This document shows, in pieces, positions 42,499 through 52,456 of a stretch of DNA of 64,000 nucleotides (positions are counted from its first letter, which is position 1; each line of letters starts with the position of its first letter). Location: contig JAFEFU010000072.1 in the NCBI GenBank assembly GCA_018240425.1, forward strand, positions 1-64,000. Direction: 5' to 3'. Origin of the DNA: Pseudomonadota bacterium. GTDB taxonomy: Bacteria > Pseudomonadota > Alphaproteobacteria > Rhodobacterales > Rhodobacteraceae. The position numbers and the translations under genes were made by a program. A model generated the notes under the pieces. The model saw nothing but the letters and a program-made list of their open reading frames with translations, did not search any database and had not been told where the DNA came from.

Positions 42499-44346
42499 AT
42501 GGACGAGCAGAACAGGAACCTCATTCTGGCGACGGTGCTGTCGACGCTGGTGCTTGTCGTCTGGTATACGGTCTTCTCCCCCGCCACCCCGCCGGCACCG
42601 CAGCCCGACACCACCTCGAGCGCCAGTGTCACCGCGAGCCAGACCGCAGCCTCCACTGCGGCCTCCACGGCCACCGGCCAGGCCGCCGCCCCATCGACCT
42701 CGGCCGGCGAAACCCCGCAGACCGCACCCGTGGACACGCCGCGCCTGGTGATCGACACGCCGCGCCTCAAGGGCTCGATCGCGCTGATCGGCGGCGCGCT
42801 CGACGATCTCTTGCTGAAGGACTACCGCGAAACCATCGATCCGGGTTCGGCAGATGTGCGGCTCCTGTCCTACGGCGGCCAGAAGGAGGCCGACGGCACC
42901 CTGACCAAGCCCTATTTCGCCAACTATGGCTGGATCGCCAAGGACGGGACCGACCCAAGCCTGCTTCCGGGCCGCGACACGCCCTGGACCGTCGAAAGCG
43001 GCGCCAAGCTTGCGCCCGACGCGCCAGTCGTGCTGAAATGGGACAACGGCAAGGGACTGGTCTTCCGCCGGAAGATCGCGGTCGATGCCAACTACATGTT
43101 CACGGTCACCCAGTCGGTCGAGAACCGCACCGCGGCGCCGGTCAAGCTGGAACCTTACGGGCTGGTCCTGCGGCAAGGCACCCCCAAGACCCATTCGACC
43201 TATGTCCTGCACGAGGGCCTTATCCGCATGGCCGACGGCAAGCTTCTGGAAGTGAAATATTCCAAGATGCCCTCGCTCGACCCGGACCCTGCCGAAGGCG
43301 GCCCGGCCGAGGTGGTGCAGGCCCAGACGGGCGGCTGGGTCGGATTCACCGACAAGTACTGGATGGCCACGCTGATCCCGACGCCGGGCCAGCCCTTCAC
43401 CTCGGTGGCGAAATACATTGCCGACAGCGAAAGCTATCTTGCCTCGGTGCGCCAGCCCGAGCAGGTCATCGCCCCCGGACAGACTGCCGACGCATCGCTG
43501 ATGCTGTTCGCCGGCGCCAAGGAATGGGAAACCATCAAGCACTACCAGAACGACCTGCACATCACCAAGTTCGTCGATTCGATCGACTGGGGCTGGTTCT
43601 TCTTCCTGACCAAGCCGATGTTCTGGCTTCTGCACAACCTGCACCGGCTGATCGGCAACATGGGCTTTGCCATCATCGCCCTGACCTTCGTGATCAAGAC
43701 CCTGGTCTTCCCGCTGGCGCGCAAATCCTACATCTCGATGGCCAAGATGAAGGAACTCCAGCCCGAGATTGAAAAGCTGAAGGAGGCTTCGGGCGACGAC
43801 CGCGCCAAGCTTCAGCAGGGGATGATGGCGCTCTACAAGAAGGAGAAGGTCAATCCGGCCTCGGGCTGCCTGCCGGTGTTCCTGCAGATCCCGATCTTCT
43901 ACTCGCTCTACAAGGTGATCTACGTCACGCTGGAACTGCGCCAGGCGCCCTTCGTCGGCTGGATCCGCGACCTCTCGGCGCCCGATCCCTCCTCGATCCT
44001 CAACCTCTTCGGGCTGCTGCCCTGGGCGGCCCCCGATCACACCTCGGCCTTGGCGATCGTCTCGCTCGGCGTCCTTCCGATCCTTCTGGGCATTTCCATG
44101 TGGTTCCAGCAGAAGCTGAACCCCGCCCCGACCGACGCGGCGCAGGCGCAGGTCTTTGCCTGGATGCCGTGGATCTTCATGTTCATGCTGGGGTCCTTCG
44201 CCTCGGGGCTGGTGCTCTACTGGATCACCAACAACACGATCACCTTCCTGCAGCAGTACACGATCATGACCATGCACGGAAAACGGCCGGACATCTTCGG
44301 CAATATCCGCGCCGGCTTCGCCCGCAACAAGCCGGCGGCGAAATGA
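42499..44346 (+). CDS. yidC: Membrane protein insertase YidC
   Basis: A 615-residue Oxa1/YidC-family insertase. The first helix (about 10-26) is followed by a Ser/Thr/Ala/Pro-rich linker (about 30-75) and the large periplasmic beta-domain (to about 350). The conserved membrane core starts at NMGFAIIALTFVIKTLVFPLA with the insertase Arg/Lys groove in KSYISMAKMKELQPEI. VNPASGCLPVFLQIPIFYSLY is another signature. The Gram-negative-type long periplasmic domain is complete. It helps fold and insert inner-membrane proteins with SecYEG. Its stop overlaps the MOSC gene start by 4 bases. Confidence 0.97.
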   Translation: MDEQNRNLILATVLSTLVLVVWYTVFSPATPPAPQPDTTSSASVTASQTAASTAASTATGQAAAPSTSAGETPQTAPVDTPRLVIDTPRLKGSIALIGGALDDLLLKDYRETIDPGSADVRLLSYGGQKEADGTLTKPYFANYGWIAKDGTDPSLLPGRDTPWTVESGAKLAPDAPVVLKWDNGKGLVFRRKIAVDANYMFTVTQSVENRTAAPVKLEPYGLVLRQGTPKTHSTYVLHEGLIRMADGKLLEVKYSKMPSLDPDPAEGGPAEVVQAQTGGWVGFTDKYWMATLIPTPGQPFTSVAKYIADSESYLASVRQPEQVIAPGQTADASLMLFAGAKEWETIKHYQNDLHITKFVDSIDWGWFFFLTKPMFWLLHNLHRLIGNMGFAIIALTFVIKTLVFPLARKSYISMAKMKELQPEIEKLKEASGDDRAKLQQGMMALYKKEKVNPASGCLPVFLQIPIFYSLYKVIYVTLELRQAPFVGWIRDLSAPDPSSILNLFGLLPWAAPDHTSALAIVSLGVLPILLGISMWFQQKLNPAPTDAAQAQVFAWMPWIFMFMLGSFASGLVLYWITNNTITFLQQYTIMTMHGKRPDIFGNIRAGFARNKPAAK

Positions 44347-45098
44347 CGGTCACGGTCGCCGCGATCCAGCGCCACCCGCTGAAATCGCATGGGCGCGAGG
44401 GCCTGGACCGGGTGGCGCTGGTCGCCGGGCAAGGCCTGCCCTGGGACCGCCGCTGGGCGGTCGCCCACGAGGCGGCAAGGATCAGGGCGGGCGAATGGGC
44501 CGAATGCGCGAACTTCTCGCGCGGAGCCAAGGCGCCGCGGCTGATGGCAATCGACGCCAGCCTCGACGAGGCGGCCCGGCGGCTGACCCTGACCCACCCC
44601 GACCGCCCCGACATCAGCTTCTGCCCCGACGATCCCGCCGATGCGGCCCGGTTCCTCGACTGGGTCGGCCCGCTCTGCCCCCCCGACCGCGCCCGGCCGG
44701 CCCGCATCCACACGGTGCCGGTCAGGGGCATGACCGATACCGACTATCCGTCCATCTCGCTGGTGAACCTCGCCTCGAGCCGCGCGCTCGGCGAAAGGAT
44801 GGGGGCCGACCTGTCGCCTCTGCGCTGGCGCGCGAACTTCTGGATCGACGGGCTACCGCCCTTCGCCGAACTGGAGTTGGCCGGCCGCAGGTTCCGCCTC
44901 GGCACCGCCACGGTCGAGATCGTCGAGCCGATCGTCCGCTGCCTTGCCACCGCCGCCAATCCCGCGACCGGCGAGCGTGATGCCGACACGCTCGGCGCCC
45001 TTTCGGCCCATTATGGCCATCGAAGCTTCGGCGTCTATGCCCGGGTCGTCGGCGACGGCGCGGTGGCGGTCGGCGACGCGCTGGCCGAGCTGCCATGA
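44343..45098 (+). CDS. MOSC domain-containing protein
   Basis: A 251-residue protein with an N-terminal MOSC_N beta-barrel (about 1-100) and a C-terminal MOSC domain. [28 protein letters not shown], read across two strands, is the MOSC_N pattern. [18 protein letters not shown] and [23 protein letters not shown] contain the conserved Cys used for molybdenum cofactor or amidoxime reduction chemistry. It overlaps yidC and engB by 4 bases at each end, so it is part of the yidC operon by translation coupling. Function not established. Confidence 0.9.
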   Translation: MTVTVAAIQRHPLKSHGREGLDRVALVAGQGLPWDRRWAVAHEAARIRAGEWAECANFSRGAKAPRLMAIDASLDEAARRLTLTHPDRPDISFCPDDPADAARFLDWVGPLCPPDRARPARIHTVPVRGMTDTDYPSISLVNLASSRALGERMGADLSPLRWRANFWIDGLPPFAELELAGRRFRLGTATVEIVEPIVRCLATAANPATGERDADTLGALSAHYGHRSFGVYARVVGDGAVAVGDALAELP

Positions 45099-45745
45099 CC
45101 CAGGCCTTTCCCCTGGCACCCGAGCCCGATCCGGCCGACCGCGAGGCCGGGCGCCTCCTGTTTGCCGGACCCGTCGATTTCGTCAAGGGCGTCACCACCA
45201 TGCAGGCCCTGCCCGCCCCCGACCGGCCCGAGGTCTGCTTTGCCGGGCGATCGAACGTCGGCAAGTCGAGCCTCATCAACGCCCTGACCGGGCGCAGGAA
45301 CCTGGCCCGGGCCTCGAACACGCCCGGCCGAACGCAGGAGATCAACTATTTCGCCGCCGGCGAGGGCCGGTTTCTGGTGGATCTCCCCGGCTACGGCTTT
45401 GCCGAGGCCCCGAAACCCGTGGTCGAGAAGTGGCAGCGGCTGCTCAAGTCCTACCTCGCCGGCCGCCAGACCCTGCGCCGCGCCTTCGTGCTGATCGACA
45501 CCCGCCACGGGATCAAGGCCGTGGACGAAGAGATCCTGACTCTGCTCGACCGTTCGGCGGTCACCTTCCAGGTGGTCCTCACCAAGGCCGACAAGGTCAA
45601 GGCCGCCGACCGCGAGGCGATCCTCGATCAGGTCCGTGCCGCCCTGCAGAAACATCCCGCCGCCTACCCCGAGATCGTCCTCACTTCATCGGAAAAGGGC
45701 GACGGGGTCGAGGTGCTGCGCGCCATCATCGCCACCATCGCCTGA
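45095..45745 (+). CDS. engB: Ribosome biogenesis GTP-binding protein EngB (YsxC/YihA)
   Basis: A 216-residue TRAFAC GTPase needed for large-subunit assembly. [16 protein letters not shown] is G1, [12 protein letters not shown] contains G2, [12 protein letters not shown] is G3, and LTKADKVKA is G4. The ATG at 45095 overlaps the MOSC gene by 4 bases. The C-terminal [12 protein letters not shown] is the G5 region. A bidirectional hairpin follows at 45784-45806. Confidence 0.96.
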   Translation: MTQAFPLAPEPDPADREAGRLLFAGPVDFVKGVTTMQALPAPDRPEVCFAGRSNVGKSSLINALTGRRNLARASNTPGRTQEINYFAAGEGRFLVDLPGYGFAEAPKPVVEKWQRLLKSYLAGRQTLRRAFVLIDTRHGIKAVDEEILTLLDRSAVTFQVVLTKADKVKAADREAILDQVRAALQKHPAAYPEIVLTSSEKGDGVEVLRAIIATIA

Positions 45746-45760
45746 CCCCAGATTTCCTGT

Positions 45761-45779
45761 CCGCAAATATCCTCGGGGG
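45761..45779 (-). repeat. Dispersed intergenic motif, copy 3 (inverted)
   Basis: On the minus strand this reads CCCCCGAGGATATTTGCGG. It shares CCCCCG-N-GG-N-ATATT with 9319-9349 and resembles 22670-22695. It lies between two converging genes. Confidence 0.45.
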
Positions 45780-45783
45780 AGCG

Positions 45784-45806
45784 CGAGGGGGCGGACAGCC
45801 CCCTCG
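45784..45806. terminator. Bidirectional hairpin between engB and a dehydrogenase gene
   Basis: CGAGGGGGC (45784-45792) pairs perfectly with GCCCCCTCG (45798-45806) around a GGACA loop, placed between two converging genes. No strong T run is present. Confidence 0.6.
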
Positions 45807-45841
45807 CCCGGGTCGGCCCGGCGACGCCGGGACGAAACCCG

Positions 45842-46576
45842 TCAGACGTGCTGGCCGCCGTTCACCTCGATCTCGGTGCCGGTGACATAGGCCGACGGCT
45901 CGGTGCACAGGAACCAGATCACGTCGGCGACCTCGGCGGGCTGGCCGAGGCGGCGCAGGGGCAGCGTCTCGACGATCCGTTCGGTCCCCGGCGACAGGAT
46001 CGAGGTCTCGATCTCACCGGGCGCGATGGCGTTCACCCGCACGCCCAGAGGGCCGAAGTCATGGGCCATCTCGCGGGTCAGCGCCTTCAGCGCGGCCTTC
46101 GATGTCGCATAGGCGGCACCGGCGAACGGATGCACATGGCTGCCGGCGATCGAGGTGACATTGACCACCGCTCCCCGCGCCGCCGAGAGTTCGTCCCTCA
46201 GCCCGCGCGCCAGCACGATCGGCGCGAAGAAATTGACGTGAAAGACCTTGCCCCAGTCGCGCAGGTCGGTGTCGATCGAGTTCAGGCGCGCCCCGCCCGG
46301 CCCCTTCGGCGAGATCCCGGCATTGTTGACCAGGGCATCAAGCCTGCCGCCCAACTTGCTCCGGATCACCTGAAGCGCCGCCATCGTGGCGTTCGGGTCG
46401 GCGAGGTCGATCTGGATATGGTTCTCCTCGCCCCCCGGCCAGGGGCAGCGCGGATCGAAGGGCTGGCGCGAACAGGTCAGCACCCGCCAGCCCTCGCGGC
46501 CAAAGCGCTTGACCGTCGCATGCCCGATCCCGCGCGAGGCGCCGGTCAGGAGAAGTGTCTTCGGTTCGCCAGCCAT
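45842..46576 (-). CDS. Short-chain dehydrogenase/reductase (SDR) family protein
   Basis: A 244-residue classical SDR. TGASRGIGHA (about 11-20) binds the nucleotide, NNAG is at about residue 88, the catalytic Ser is in VVNVTSIAGS, and YATSKAALKA is the YxxxK motif. PGEIETSILSPG follows. The ATG at 46576 has GGAGGA upstream. Such enzymes reduce or oxidise carbonyl groups with NAD(P); substrate not determinable. It is divergent from argB. Confidence 0.93.
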   Translation of the reverse strand: MAGEPKTLLLTGASRGIGHATVKRFGREGWRVLTCSRQPFDPRCPWPGGEENHIQIDLADPNATMAALQVIRSKLGGRLDALVNNAGISPKGPGGARLNSIDTDLRDWGKVFHVNFFAPIVLARGLRDELSAARGAVVNVTSIAGSHVHPFAGAAYATSKAALKALTREMAHDFGPLGVRVNAIAPGEIETSILSPGTERIVETLPLRRLGQPAEVADVIWFLCTEPSAYVTGTEIEVNGGQHV

Positions 46577-46687
46577 GTCCCGTCCTCCGAGCCTGCAACC
46601 TAGGTGAATTTTCCGGCATGGCAAGGCGCTACCCTTGGCATGGGCCGGGGTCCGGTCTAACACTTCGCCAAGCCGCGCGAGGATGGA

Positions 46688-47581
46688 ATGAAGAAGCAGA
46701 ACATGGACCGTGACTGGATCGCCACCGCCAAGACCCTGTCCGAGGCGCTTCCCTACCTTCAGCGCTTTTCGGGCGCGGTGGTCGTGGTCAAGTTCGGCGG
46801 CAATGCCATGGGCGACGAGGACGCGATGGCCGAGTTCGCCCGCGATGTGGTGCTGATGCGGCAGGTCGGGGTCAACCCGGTCGTCGTCCACGGCGGCGGG
46901 CCGATGATCAACGAGATGCTGACCAAGCTGGGCATCAAGTCGGAGTTCGTGCGCGGCAAGCGCGTGACCGACAAGGCAACCGTCGAAGTGGTCGAGATGA
47001 TCCTGTCGGGCCTCGTGAACAAGCGCATCGTGCAGGCGATCAACGATCAGGGCGGCCGCGCGGTGGGGATCTCGGGCAAGGACGACGACCTGATGGTCTG
47101 CGTGGCCGACGACCCGGAACTCGGGTTCGTCGGCAAGCCGGTCGAGATGAACGTGCAGGTGATCCGCGATCTCTACAACGCGGGGATCATCCCGGTGATC
47201 GCCCCGGTCGCCACCGGCATGGCCGACAACGAGACCTTCAACGTCAACGGCGACACCGCCGCCGGGGCCATCGCCGGGGCGCTTCAGGCCGACCGGCTGC
47301 TGCTTCTGACCGACGTGTCCGGGGTGAAGAACGCTGCGGGCGAGGTCCTGACCCAGATCACCCCCGAGGAGGTGCGCCGGATGATCGCCGATGGCGTGAT
47401 TGCGGGCGGCATGATCCCCAAGACCGAGACTGCGCTGATGGCGCTGGACCTTGGGGTGCGGGCGGTGACGATCATGGATGGCCGGACGCCGAACGCCTGC
47501 CTGCTGGAGCTGTTCACCGACATGGGCGCGGGCAGCCAGATCCGCTCGACCGTGCCGCGGGTGAAGCCGCGCGGCCGTTGA
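46688..47581 (+). CDS. argB: Acetylglutamate kinase
   Basis: Phosphorylates N-acetylglutamate in arginine synthesis. The 297-residue protein has [10 protein letters not shown] at the N-terminal ATP site, [13 protein letters not shown] for the acetylglutamate site, [15 protein letters not shown] and [17 protein letters not shown] in the ATP lobe, and [12 protein letters not shown] near the end. The N-terminal extension ([20 protein letters not shown]) is that of the arginine-inhibited hexameric class, so feedback control is likely. The next gene starts inside the stop codon (TTGA). Confidence 0.97.
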   Translation: MKKQNMDRDWIATAKTLSEALPYLQRFSGAVVVVKFGGNAMGDEDAMAEFARDVVLMRQVGVNPVVVHGGGPMINEMLTKLGIKSEFVRGKRVTDKATVEVVEMILSGLVNKRIVQAINDQGGRAVGISGKDDDLMVCVADDPELGFVGKPVEMNVQVIRDLYNAGIIPVIAPVATGMADNETFNVNGDTAAGAIAGALQADRLLLLTDVSGVKNAAGEVLTQITPEEVRRMIADGVIAGGMIPKTETALMALDLGVRAVTIMDGRTPNACLLELFTDMGAGSQIRSTVPRVKPRGR

Positions 47582-48228
47582 CGCGCCTGTCGCACATCGC
47601 CGCGCTGGCCGCGCCGCACCGGCTGGCGGTGTTCGGCACGATGGCCCTGGCGCCCGAGGACGGGTTCACCGCCGATTTCAAGTGCCTTGTCCTGTTCGGC
47701 CCGGACGAGCCGGGGTTCTGGGCGCATCTGCAGGCCCAGCCGGAATGGCGCGACGGCCGCCCCGATCCCATCGACCGCTGGTCGCGCCGCGTCATCGAGG
47801 CCTTGGCGCGTGACCTCGGGGCGGCGGCGGTCTTTCCCTTTGGCGGGCCGCCCCACCGGCCGTTTTTCCAGTGGGCGCTGCGCTCGGGCCGGGCCTTCGC
47901 TTCGCCGGTGCGGCTGCTGGTGCATGACCGGGCGGGGCTGATGGTCTCGTACCGCGGGGCGATCGCGCTGCGCGAGGCCCTGCCCGCGACCCCTGCCCCG
48001 AACCCCTGCACCTCGTGCACGGACAAGCCCTGCCTCTCTGCCTGCCCCGTGGGTGCGCTCGGCGGACAGGGCTATGACCTTGCCGCCTGCCATGCCTTCC
48101 TTGACCGCCCCGAGGGGGGAGACTGCCTTTCTTCGGGTTGCGCCGTTCGTCGCGCTTGCCCCCTGTCGCAAGCCTATGGCAGGTTGCCGGAACAATCCGC
48201 CTATCACATGAGGCTGTTCCACAAATGA
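47578..48228 (+). CDS. 4Fe-4S binding protein of unknown function
   Basis: A 216-residue protein with one ferredoxin-like cluster motif, [18 protein letters not shown] (C-x2-C-x4-C-x3-CP), at about residues 142-159. Further Cys ([15 protein letters not shown]) near the C-terminus could hold a second site. The N-terminal half has no clear family; its form recalls the epoxyqueuosine reductase-like iron-sulphur proteins but it is shorter. A TTG at 47578 overlapping the argB stop is the best start, since the next Met would remove 21 conserved-looking residues. It overlaps the phosphatase gene by 4 bases. Confidence 0.78.
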   Translation: MTRLSHIAALAAPHRLAVFGTMALAPEDGFTADFKCLVLFGPDEPGFWAHLQAQPEWRDGRPDPIDRWSRRVIEALARDLGAAAVFPFGGPPHRPFFQWALRSGRAFASPVRLLVHDRAGLMVSYRGAIALREALPATPAPNPCTSCTDKPCLSACPVGALGGQGYDLAACHAFLDRPEGGDCLSSGCAVRRACPLSQAYGRLPEQSAYHMRLFHK

Positions 48229-48743
48229 CCCCGGCCGGCCACAGACGCCTGATCCTGACGCGCCATGCAAAATCGGCCTGGGACGATCCGGCCGTCGCCG
48301 ACCACGAGCGTCCGCTGAACCGGCGCGGACGGCGGTCGGCGCTGGAGCTGGGCGAGTGGCTGCATTCGCGCGGCTACGAGCCCGACCAGGTGCTCTGCTC
48401 GTCGGCGGTCCGCACCCGCGAGACCTGGTCAGTCGCGGCGATGGCCCCGCTTGAGGTCACGCCCAAGATCGAGTTCCTGGATGCGCTTTACCATGCATCC
48501 CCCGACGTGATGCTGAAGCACCTGTCCCGGGCGACCCGCGATACGGTGATGATGCTGGGCCACAATCCCGGCATCGCCGAATTCGCGCGCCTGCTGCCGG
48601 CACGGGGGCCGAACCACGCGGACTTCACCCGCTATCCCACGGCGGCGACGCTGGTCGTCGACTTCCAGGCCGACAGCTGGGCCGACGTGCGGCCCGGAAC
48701 CGGCAGCGTCCTGGATTTCTTCGTGCCGTCCGGGCGGGATTGA
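48225..48743 (+). CDS. SixA-type histidine phosphatase
   Basis: A 172-residue phosphohistidine phosphatase-like protein. LTRHAKSAWDDP supplies the catalytic RHxK motif with its His near residue 14, and the second His lies in MMLGHNPGIAEFARLL. Length fits SixA, which removes phosphate from histidine of phosphotransfer proteins in other bacteria. The ATG at 48225 overlaps the preceding stop. It ends the argB-4Fe4S-phosphatase run. A hairpin follows at 48775-48793. Confidence 0.92.
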   Translation: MTPAGHRRLILTRHAKSAWDDPAVADHERPLNRRGRRSALELGEWLHSRGYEPDQVLCSSAVRTRETWSVAAMAPLEVTPKIEFLDALYHASPDVMLKHLSRATRDTVMMLGHNPGIAEFARLLPARGPNHADFTRYPTAATLVVDFQADSWADVRPGTGSVLDFFVPSGRD

Positions 48744-48774
48744 GGCCCGGTCCATCCTGGCTTCGGGCGGGCAT

Positions 48775-48793
48775 CCGGGGGTCTGGCCCCCGG
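48775..48793. terminator. Bidirectional terminator between sixA-type gene and bztD
   Basis: CCGGGGG (48775-48781) pairs with CCCCCGG (48787-48793) around TCTGG, between converging genes and 8 bases beyond the bztD stop. Confidence 0.55.
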
Positions 48794-48800
48794 GCCAGCC

Positions 48801-49589
48801 TCAATGTCCGAGAATCTGGCTGAGGAACAGCTTGGTCCGGTCGGACTGCGGATTGTTGAAGAATTCCTTGGGCGAGTTCTGTTCGACGATCTGGCCCTGG
48901 TCCATGAAGATCACCCGGTTCGCAACCGCCTGGGCGAAGCCCATCTCGTGGGTGACGCAGATCATCGTCATCCCCTCCTCGGCGAGGCTGATCATCGTGT
49001 CCAGCACTTCCTTGATCATCTCGGGGTCGAGGGCCGAGGTCGGCTCGTCGAACAGCATGATCCGCGGCTTCATGCACAGGGACCGCGCGATGGCCACACG
49101 CTGCTGCTGGCCGCCCGAGAGCTGGCCGGGATACTTGTGCGCCTGCTCGGGGATCTTGACCTTGGACAGGAAATGCATCGCCGTTTCTTCGGCTTCCTTC
49201 TTCGGCACCTTCCTGACCCAGATCGGCGCGAGGGTGCAGTTTTCCAGGATCGTCAGGTGCGGGAACAGGTTGAAGTGCTGGAACACCATGCCCACTTCCG
49301 AGCGCACCTTGTCGATGTTCTTGAGGTCGCTGGTCAGTTCGGTCCCGTCGACGACGATCTGGCCCTGCTGATGCTCTTCCAGACGGTTGATGCAGCGGAT
49401 CAGCGTCGACTTGCCCGACCCGGACGGTCCGCAGATGACAATGCGTTCGCCCTTCATCACCGTCATGTTGATGTCGCGCAGAACGTGGAAGGCGCCATAC
49501 CACTTGTTCATGCCCGAGATCTGGATCGCGACCTCGTCGCTGACCTTCATGTTGCTGGTATCGATCTTGCGGCTGATGGCTTCTGACAT
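48801..49589 (-). CDS. bztD: Amino-acid ABC transporter ATP-binding protein (BztD/AapP)
   Basis: A 262-residue polar amino-acid importer ATPase. Walker A is GPSGSGKST, the Q-loop is [12 protein letters not shown], the signature is [15 protein letters not shown], Walker B is [12 protein letters not shown], and the switch His is in CVTHEMGFA. It is the last gene of the four-gene transporter operon, 10 bases after bztC. In Rhodobacter the system takes up glutamate, glutamine, aspartate and asparagine; in rhizobia the equivalent Aap is broader. Confidence 0.95.
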   Translation of the reverse strand: MSEAISRKIDTSNMKVSDEVAIQISGMNKWYGAFHVLRDINMTVMKGERIVICGPSGSGKSTLIRCINRLEEHQQGQIVVDGTELTSDLKNIDKVRSEVGMVFQHFNLFPHLTILENCTLAPIWVRKVPKKEAEETAMHFLSKVKIPEQAHKYPGQLSGGQQQRVAIARSLCMKPRIMLFDEPTSALDPEMIKEVLDTMISLAEEGMTMICVTHEMGFAQAVANRVIFMDQGQIVEQNSPKEFFNNPQSDRTKLFLSQILGH

Positions 49590-49599
49590 TGTGGTCCCT

Positions 49600-51039
49600 T
49601 TAGCGGTGGTCGCGCTTGAGCTTGCGCTCGAGATACATCGAATAGCGCGACATGCTGAAACAGAAAAGGAAGAAGATGGCGCCGACGAAGATGTAGGGCT
49701 CCCAGTAGACGCCCTTCCAGTTGATGTCGGCGCGCACGACCTGGGTGATGCCCTTCAGCGGGTCCATCAGGCCGACGAAGGTGACAAGCGTGGTGTCCTT
49801 GAACAGGCCGATGAAGCTGGACACGATGCCGGGGATCGAGATTTTCAGCGCCTGCGGCATGATGATGAAGCGTTGCGCCTGCCAGTAATCGAGACCGAGG
49901 GCATCCGCGGCCTCGTACTGGCCGCGCGGCAGCGCGGCGAGGCCGCCGCGGATCACTTCGGCAATGTAGGCCGCCGAGAACAGCGTCACCAGGATGATGA
50001 CCCGCAGGATCAGGTCGAACTGCACCTGTGGCGGCAGGAAATATTGCAGAAGCAACGAGGCGGTGAACAGCATGGTGATGAGGGGAACACCGCGCACGAA
50101 CTCGATGAAGCCGACGCAGAGACCTTTGACCAGCGGCATGTCGGACTTGCGGCCAAGGGCAAGGATGATCCCCAGGGGCAGCGAGCCGATGATGGCCGTG
50201 ACCCCGATGATGATCGCCAGAAGGAAGCCGCCGAACTGGTCGCTGGTGACCGGACGCAGGCTCAGCGGCATTGCCGATGCGAGGCTGGCGATGACCGGCG
50301 TCTGGAGAAACAGCCACCAGACGCAGGCAGCCAGGAACCCCGCGACCATCGCCACGGTGGCGCCGATGCGCGCCGCCGCCAGGCGGAAGACCGCGAACAT
50401 GATGACAAAACCCAGCATGGCGCAGACCGGCCGCCAGAGCGGCCCGCCCCACAGGAGCCAGAAGGTCAGGCCCGGATAGAGCGCGGTGAACCAGAGAAGC
50501 CAGGCCGGCGCGATCTCGGCCAGCCAGAACAGCGCCAGTCCCGCCGCGACCGCCACCAGGAAGGGGGCCATCGGCGCGCCAAGGCCAAAGAGGGCCGCGG
50601 CCATCACCAGGCTTGCCGCTCCGATGACCCTGCGGGCGTTGGCCCGGCTGCCGAAGAAGAGAACCGGCGTGATCGCGGGGAACATCAGGAAGAAGGTCAT
50701 CGTCGGCCGCCAATAGATCTCCTGCGGATAGAAGCCGAAGAAGAACTGGTTCCAGCGCTCGTGGATCAGTGCCCAGCAGGCCCCCGTCTGTCCCTGGCCC
50801 CAGTCGGCGGCGATGATCTTGCGGCACTCGCCCAGCGAATTGGCGTCCCAGACGCCGTGCAGCAGCCAGGGCAGCGCGCCCTTGACCATGAAGAAGATCG
50901 CGAGAAGCCCGAGGATGGTCAGGATCGAGTTCAGCCAGCCCGAGAACAGATTCTCGCGCAGCCATTTCATCGCCCCCTTTTCACCCAGGGGCGGCTGTTG
51001 CGGGGTCAGCATCGACTGACGGACGAAACGGGCCTCCAT
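49600..51039 (-). CDS. bztC: Amino-acid ABC transporter permease (BztC/AapM)
   Basis: A 479-residue permease, long because it has an extended N-terminal half with several extra helices before the usual domain. The core permease region covers about 255-470: [34 protein letters not shown] (EAA-type contact loop [20 protein letters not shown] further on) and [19 protein letters not shown]. It probably pairs with BztB. The start at 51039 is one base from the bztB stop. Confidence 0.94.
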   Translation of the reverse strand: MEARFVRQSMLTPQQPPLGEKGAMKWLRENLFSGWLNSILTILGLLAIFFMVKGALPWLLHGVWDANSLGECRKIIAADWGQGQTGACWALIHERWNQFFFGFYPQEIYWRPTMTFFLMFPAITPVLFFGSRANARRVIGAASLVMAAALFGLGAPMAPFLVAVAAGLALFWLAEIAPAWLLWFTALYPGLTFWLLWGGPLWRPVCAMLGFVIMFAVFRLAAARIGATVAMVAGFLAACVWWLFLQTPVIASLASAMPLSLRPVTSDQFGGFLLAIIIGVTAIIGSLPLGIILALGRKSDMPLVKGLCVGFIEFVRGVPLITMLFTASLLLQYFLPPQVQFDLILRVIILVTLFSAAYIAEVIRGGLAALPRGQYEAADALGLDYWQAQRFIIMPQALKISIPGIVSSFIGLFKDTTLVTFVGLMDPLKGITQVVRADINWKGVYWEPYIFVGAIFFLFCFSMSRYSMYLERKLKRDHR

Positions 51040-51040
51040 C

Positions 51041-52321
51041 TCAGCGCTCCTTCAGGCGGACGGCGTTGTTGAAGATGTTCATGACCCCCGAGATGATGAG
51101 GCTCATCGTCAGGTAGATCAGCATCATCAAGAGCATGCATTCCAGCTCGCGCCCGGTCTGGTTCAGCGTGATGCCGCCCAGCGTGCCGCGAAGGTCAAGG
51201 TAGCTGACCGCGATGCCCAGGGACGTGTTCTTGGTGATGTTCAGATACTGGCTGATGAGAGGCGGGATGATGACGCGCAGCGCCTGCGGCAGGATGATGA
51301 GTTTCATCGTCCGGCCAGGGCGGAGACCGAGGGCGAAGGCGGCCTCGGACTGCCCGCGCGAGATGGCGAGGATCCCGGCCCTGACCGCCTCGGCGATGTA
51401 GGTCGCGGAATAGACGGTCAGCGCGATCAGCAGCGCGGTGAAGGCATGGGCGACGTTGATGCCGCCCTGGAAGTTGAAGCCCTTGAACACCGGGTAGTCG
51501 AGATGAAATCCCATCGCCGCCAGAAGGGCGACGATCGGCGCGAACAGGATGAGGAGGCTGATCCACCAGGTGACCGGCCGGTTGCCGGTCGTCTCTTGCA
51601 GGGTCCGCGCCCGGCGCAGGAGGGCCCAGTTGGCCCAGATGCTGGCGGCGATGACCAGCACCGAGGCGAGAAAGCTGAAGTTCAGCGACAGGAACCCGAC
51701 GTCGATCCCGCCCAGGGGCCGCGACAGCAGGATCGCGGGGATGTTGGTTCCGCGGTTGGTGATCGCCACCGACCCGTCGAAGATCATCGAGGCCTTGGGT
51801 GCCTGCCCCGCCGCGATCATCGCGTCGGTCAGCTTGAAGTCCTTGGGTTCGGGCATGACTTCGGACAGGATCACATAGGTCAGGATGATCCACAAAAGCA
51901 GGGGGACGTTGCGGAAGACCTCGATGTAGACGGTCATCAGCCGCCCGATCAGCCAGTTCTTCGACAGGCGCAGGATGCCGACCATGACCCCGAGGATCGT
52001 CGCGAAGACGCAGGCGAAGCCCGCGACGAGAAGCGTGTTCAGCAGACCGACGATTGCGGCGCGGCCATGTGTGCTGTCGTTGGTGTAGGGGATCAGGTGC
52101 TGGCCGATGTCGTAGCCGGCCCGGTTCCACAGGAAGGCATAGCTCAGATCCTTGCCCTTGGCGGCGAGGTTCACGAACAGGTTGTGCACAAGCCACGACA
52201 GGCCGGCGACGACCAGGATCAGGACGATCACCTGTATGGTGAACGATCTGAACCGCGTGTCATAGATAAGCATGCTGGGCCGAAAGTTGCCTCTCGGCGC
52301 CGTGGTCGTGGCGACGGCCAT
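51041..52321 (-). CDS. bztB: Amino-acid ABC transporter permease (BztB/AapQ)
   Basis: A 426-residue permease, the other half of the channel. A first helix near 28-48 is followed by a long region between helices, then the core: VYIEVFRNVPLLLWIILTYV, GQSEAAFALGLRPGRTMKLI (contact loop) and LPQALRVIIPPLISQYLNITKNTSL. The large insertion (about 165-260) after the first permease helices is typical of AapQ/BztB. GGGGGGA precedes the ATG at 52321. Confidence 0.94.
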   Translation of the reverse strand: MAVATTTAPRGNFRPSMLIYDTRFRSFTIQVIVLILVVAGLSWLVHNLFVNLAAKGKDLSYAFLWNRAGYDIGQHLIPYTNDSTHGRAAIVGLLNTLLVAGFACVFATILGVMVGILRLSKNWLIGRLMTVYIEVFRNVPLLLWIILTYVILSEVMPEPKDFKLTDAMIAAGQAPKASMIFDGSVAITNRGTNIPAILLSRPLGGIDVGFLSLNFSFLASVLVIAASIWANWALLRRARTLQETTGNRPVTWWISLLILFAPIVALLAAMGFHLDYPVFKGFNFQGGINVAHAFTALLIALTVYSATYIAEAVRAGILAISRGQSEAAFALGLRPGRTMKLIILPQALRVIIPPLISQYLNITKNTSLGIAVSYLDLRGTLGGITLNQTGRELECMLLMMLIYLTMSLIISGVMNIFNNAVRLKER

Positions 52322-52414
52322 GAAATCCCCCCATCCGGTCGGCGCGCCCAGGCGTCTTGCCTTGGTTATGGGGTCATGCCCCGACGGCCGGACCGTTCCG
52401 TTTCCCTGAAAGCA

Positions 52415-52437
52415 GGGCGCGCCGGTCCGGCGCGCCC
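52415..52437 (-). terminator. Attenuator hairpin between bztA and bztB
   Basis: GGGCGCGCCGG (52415-52425) and CCGGCGCGCCC (52427-52437) form a very stable stem. On the minus strand it is followed by TGCTTTC. It lies 20 bases after the bztA stop is passed in transcript order reversed, that is in the 135-base gap before bztB, and should lower expression of the membrane parts relative to the binding protein. Confidence 0.6.
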
Positions 52438-52456
52438 CTGGTCTGTTCCGCCCGGA

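Noticed and set aside
41107..44277. A 1056-codon open frame on the minus strand opposite the EAL gene and yidC
   Set aside because: Mirror frame of strongly conserved genes, low-complexity composition, no ribosome site or motif.
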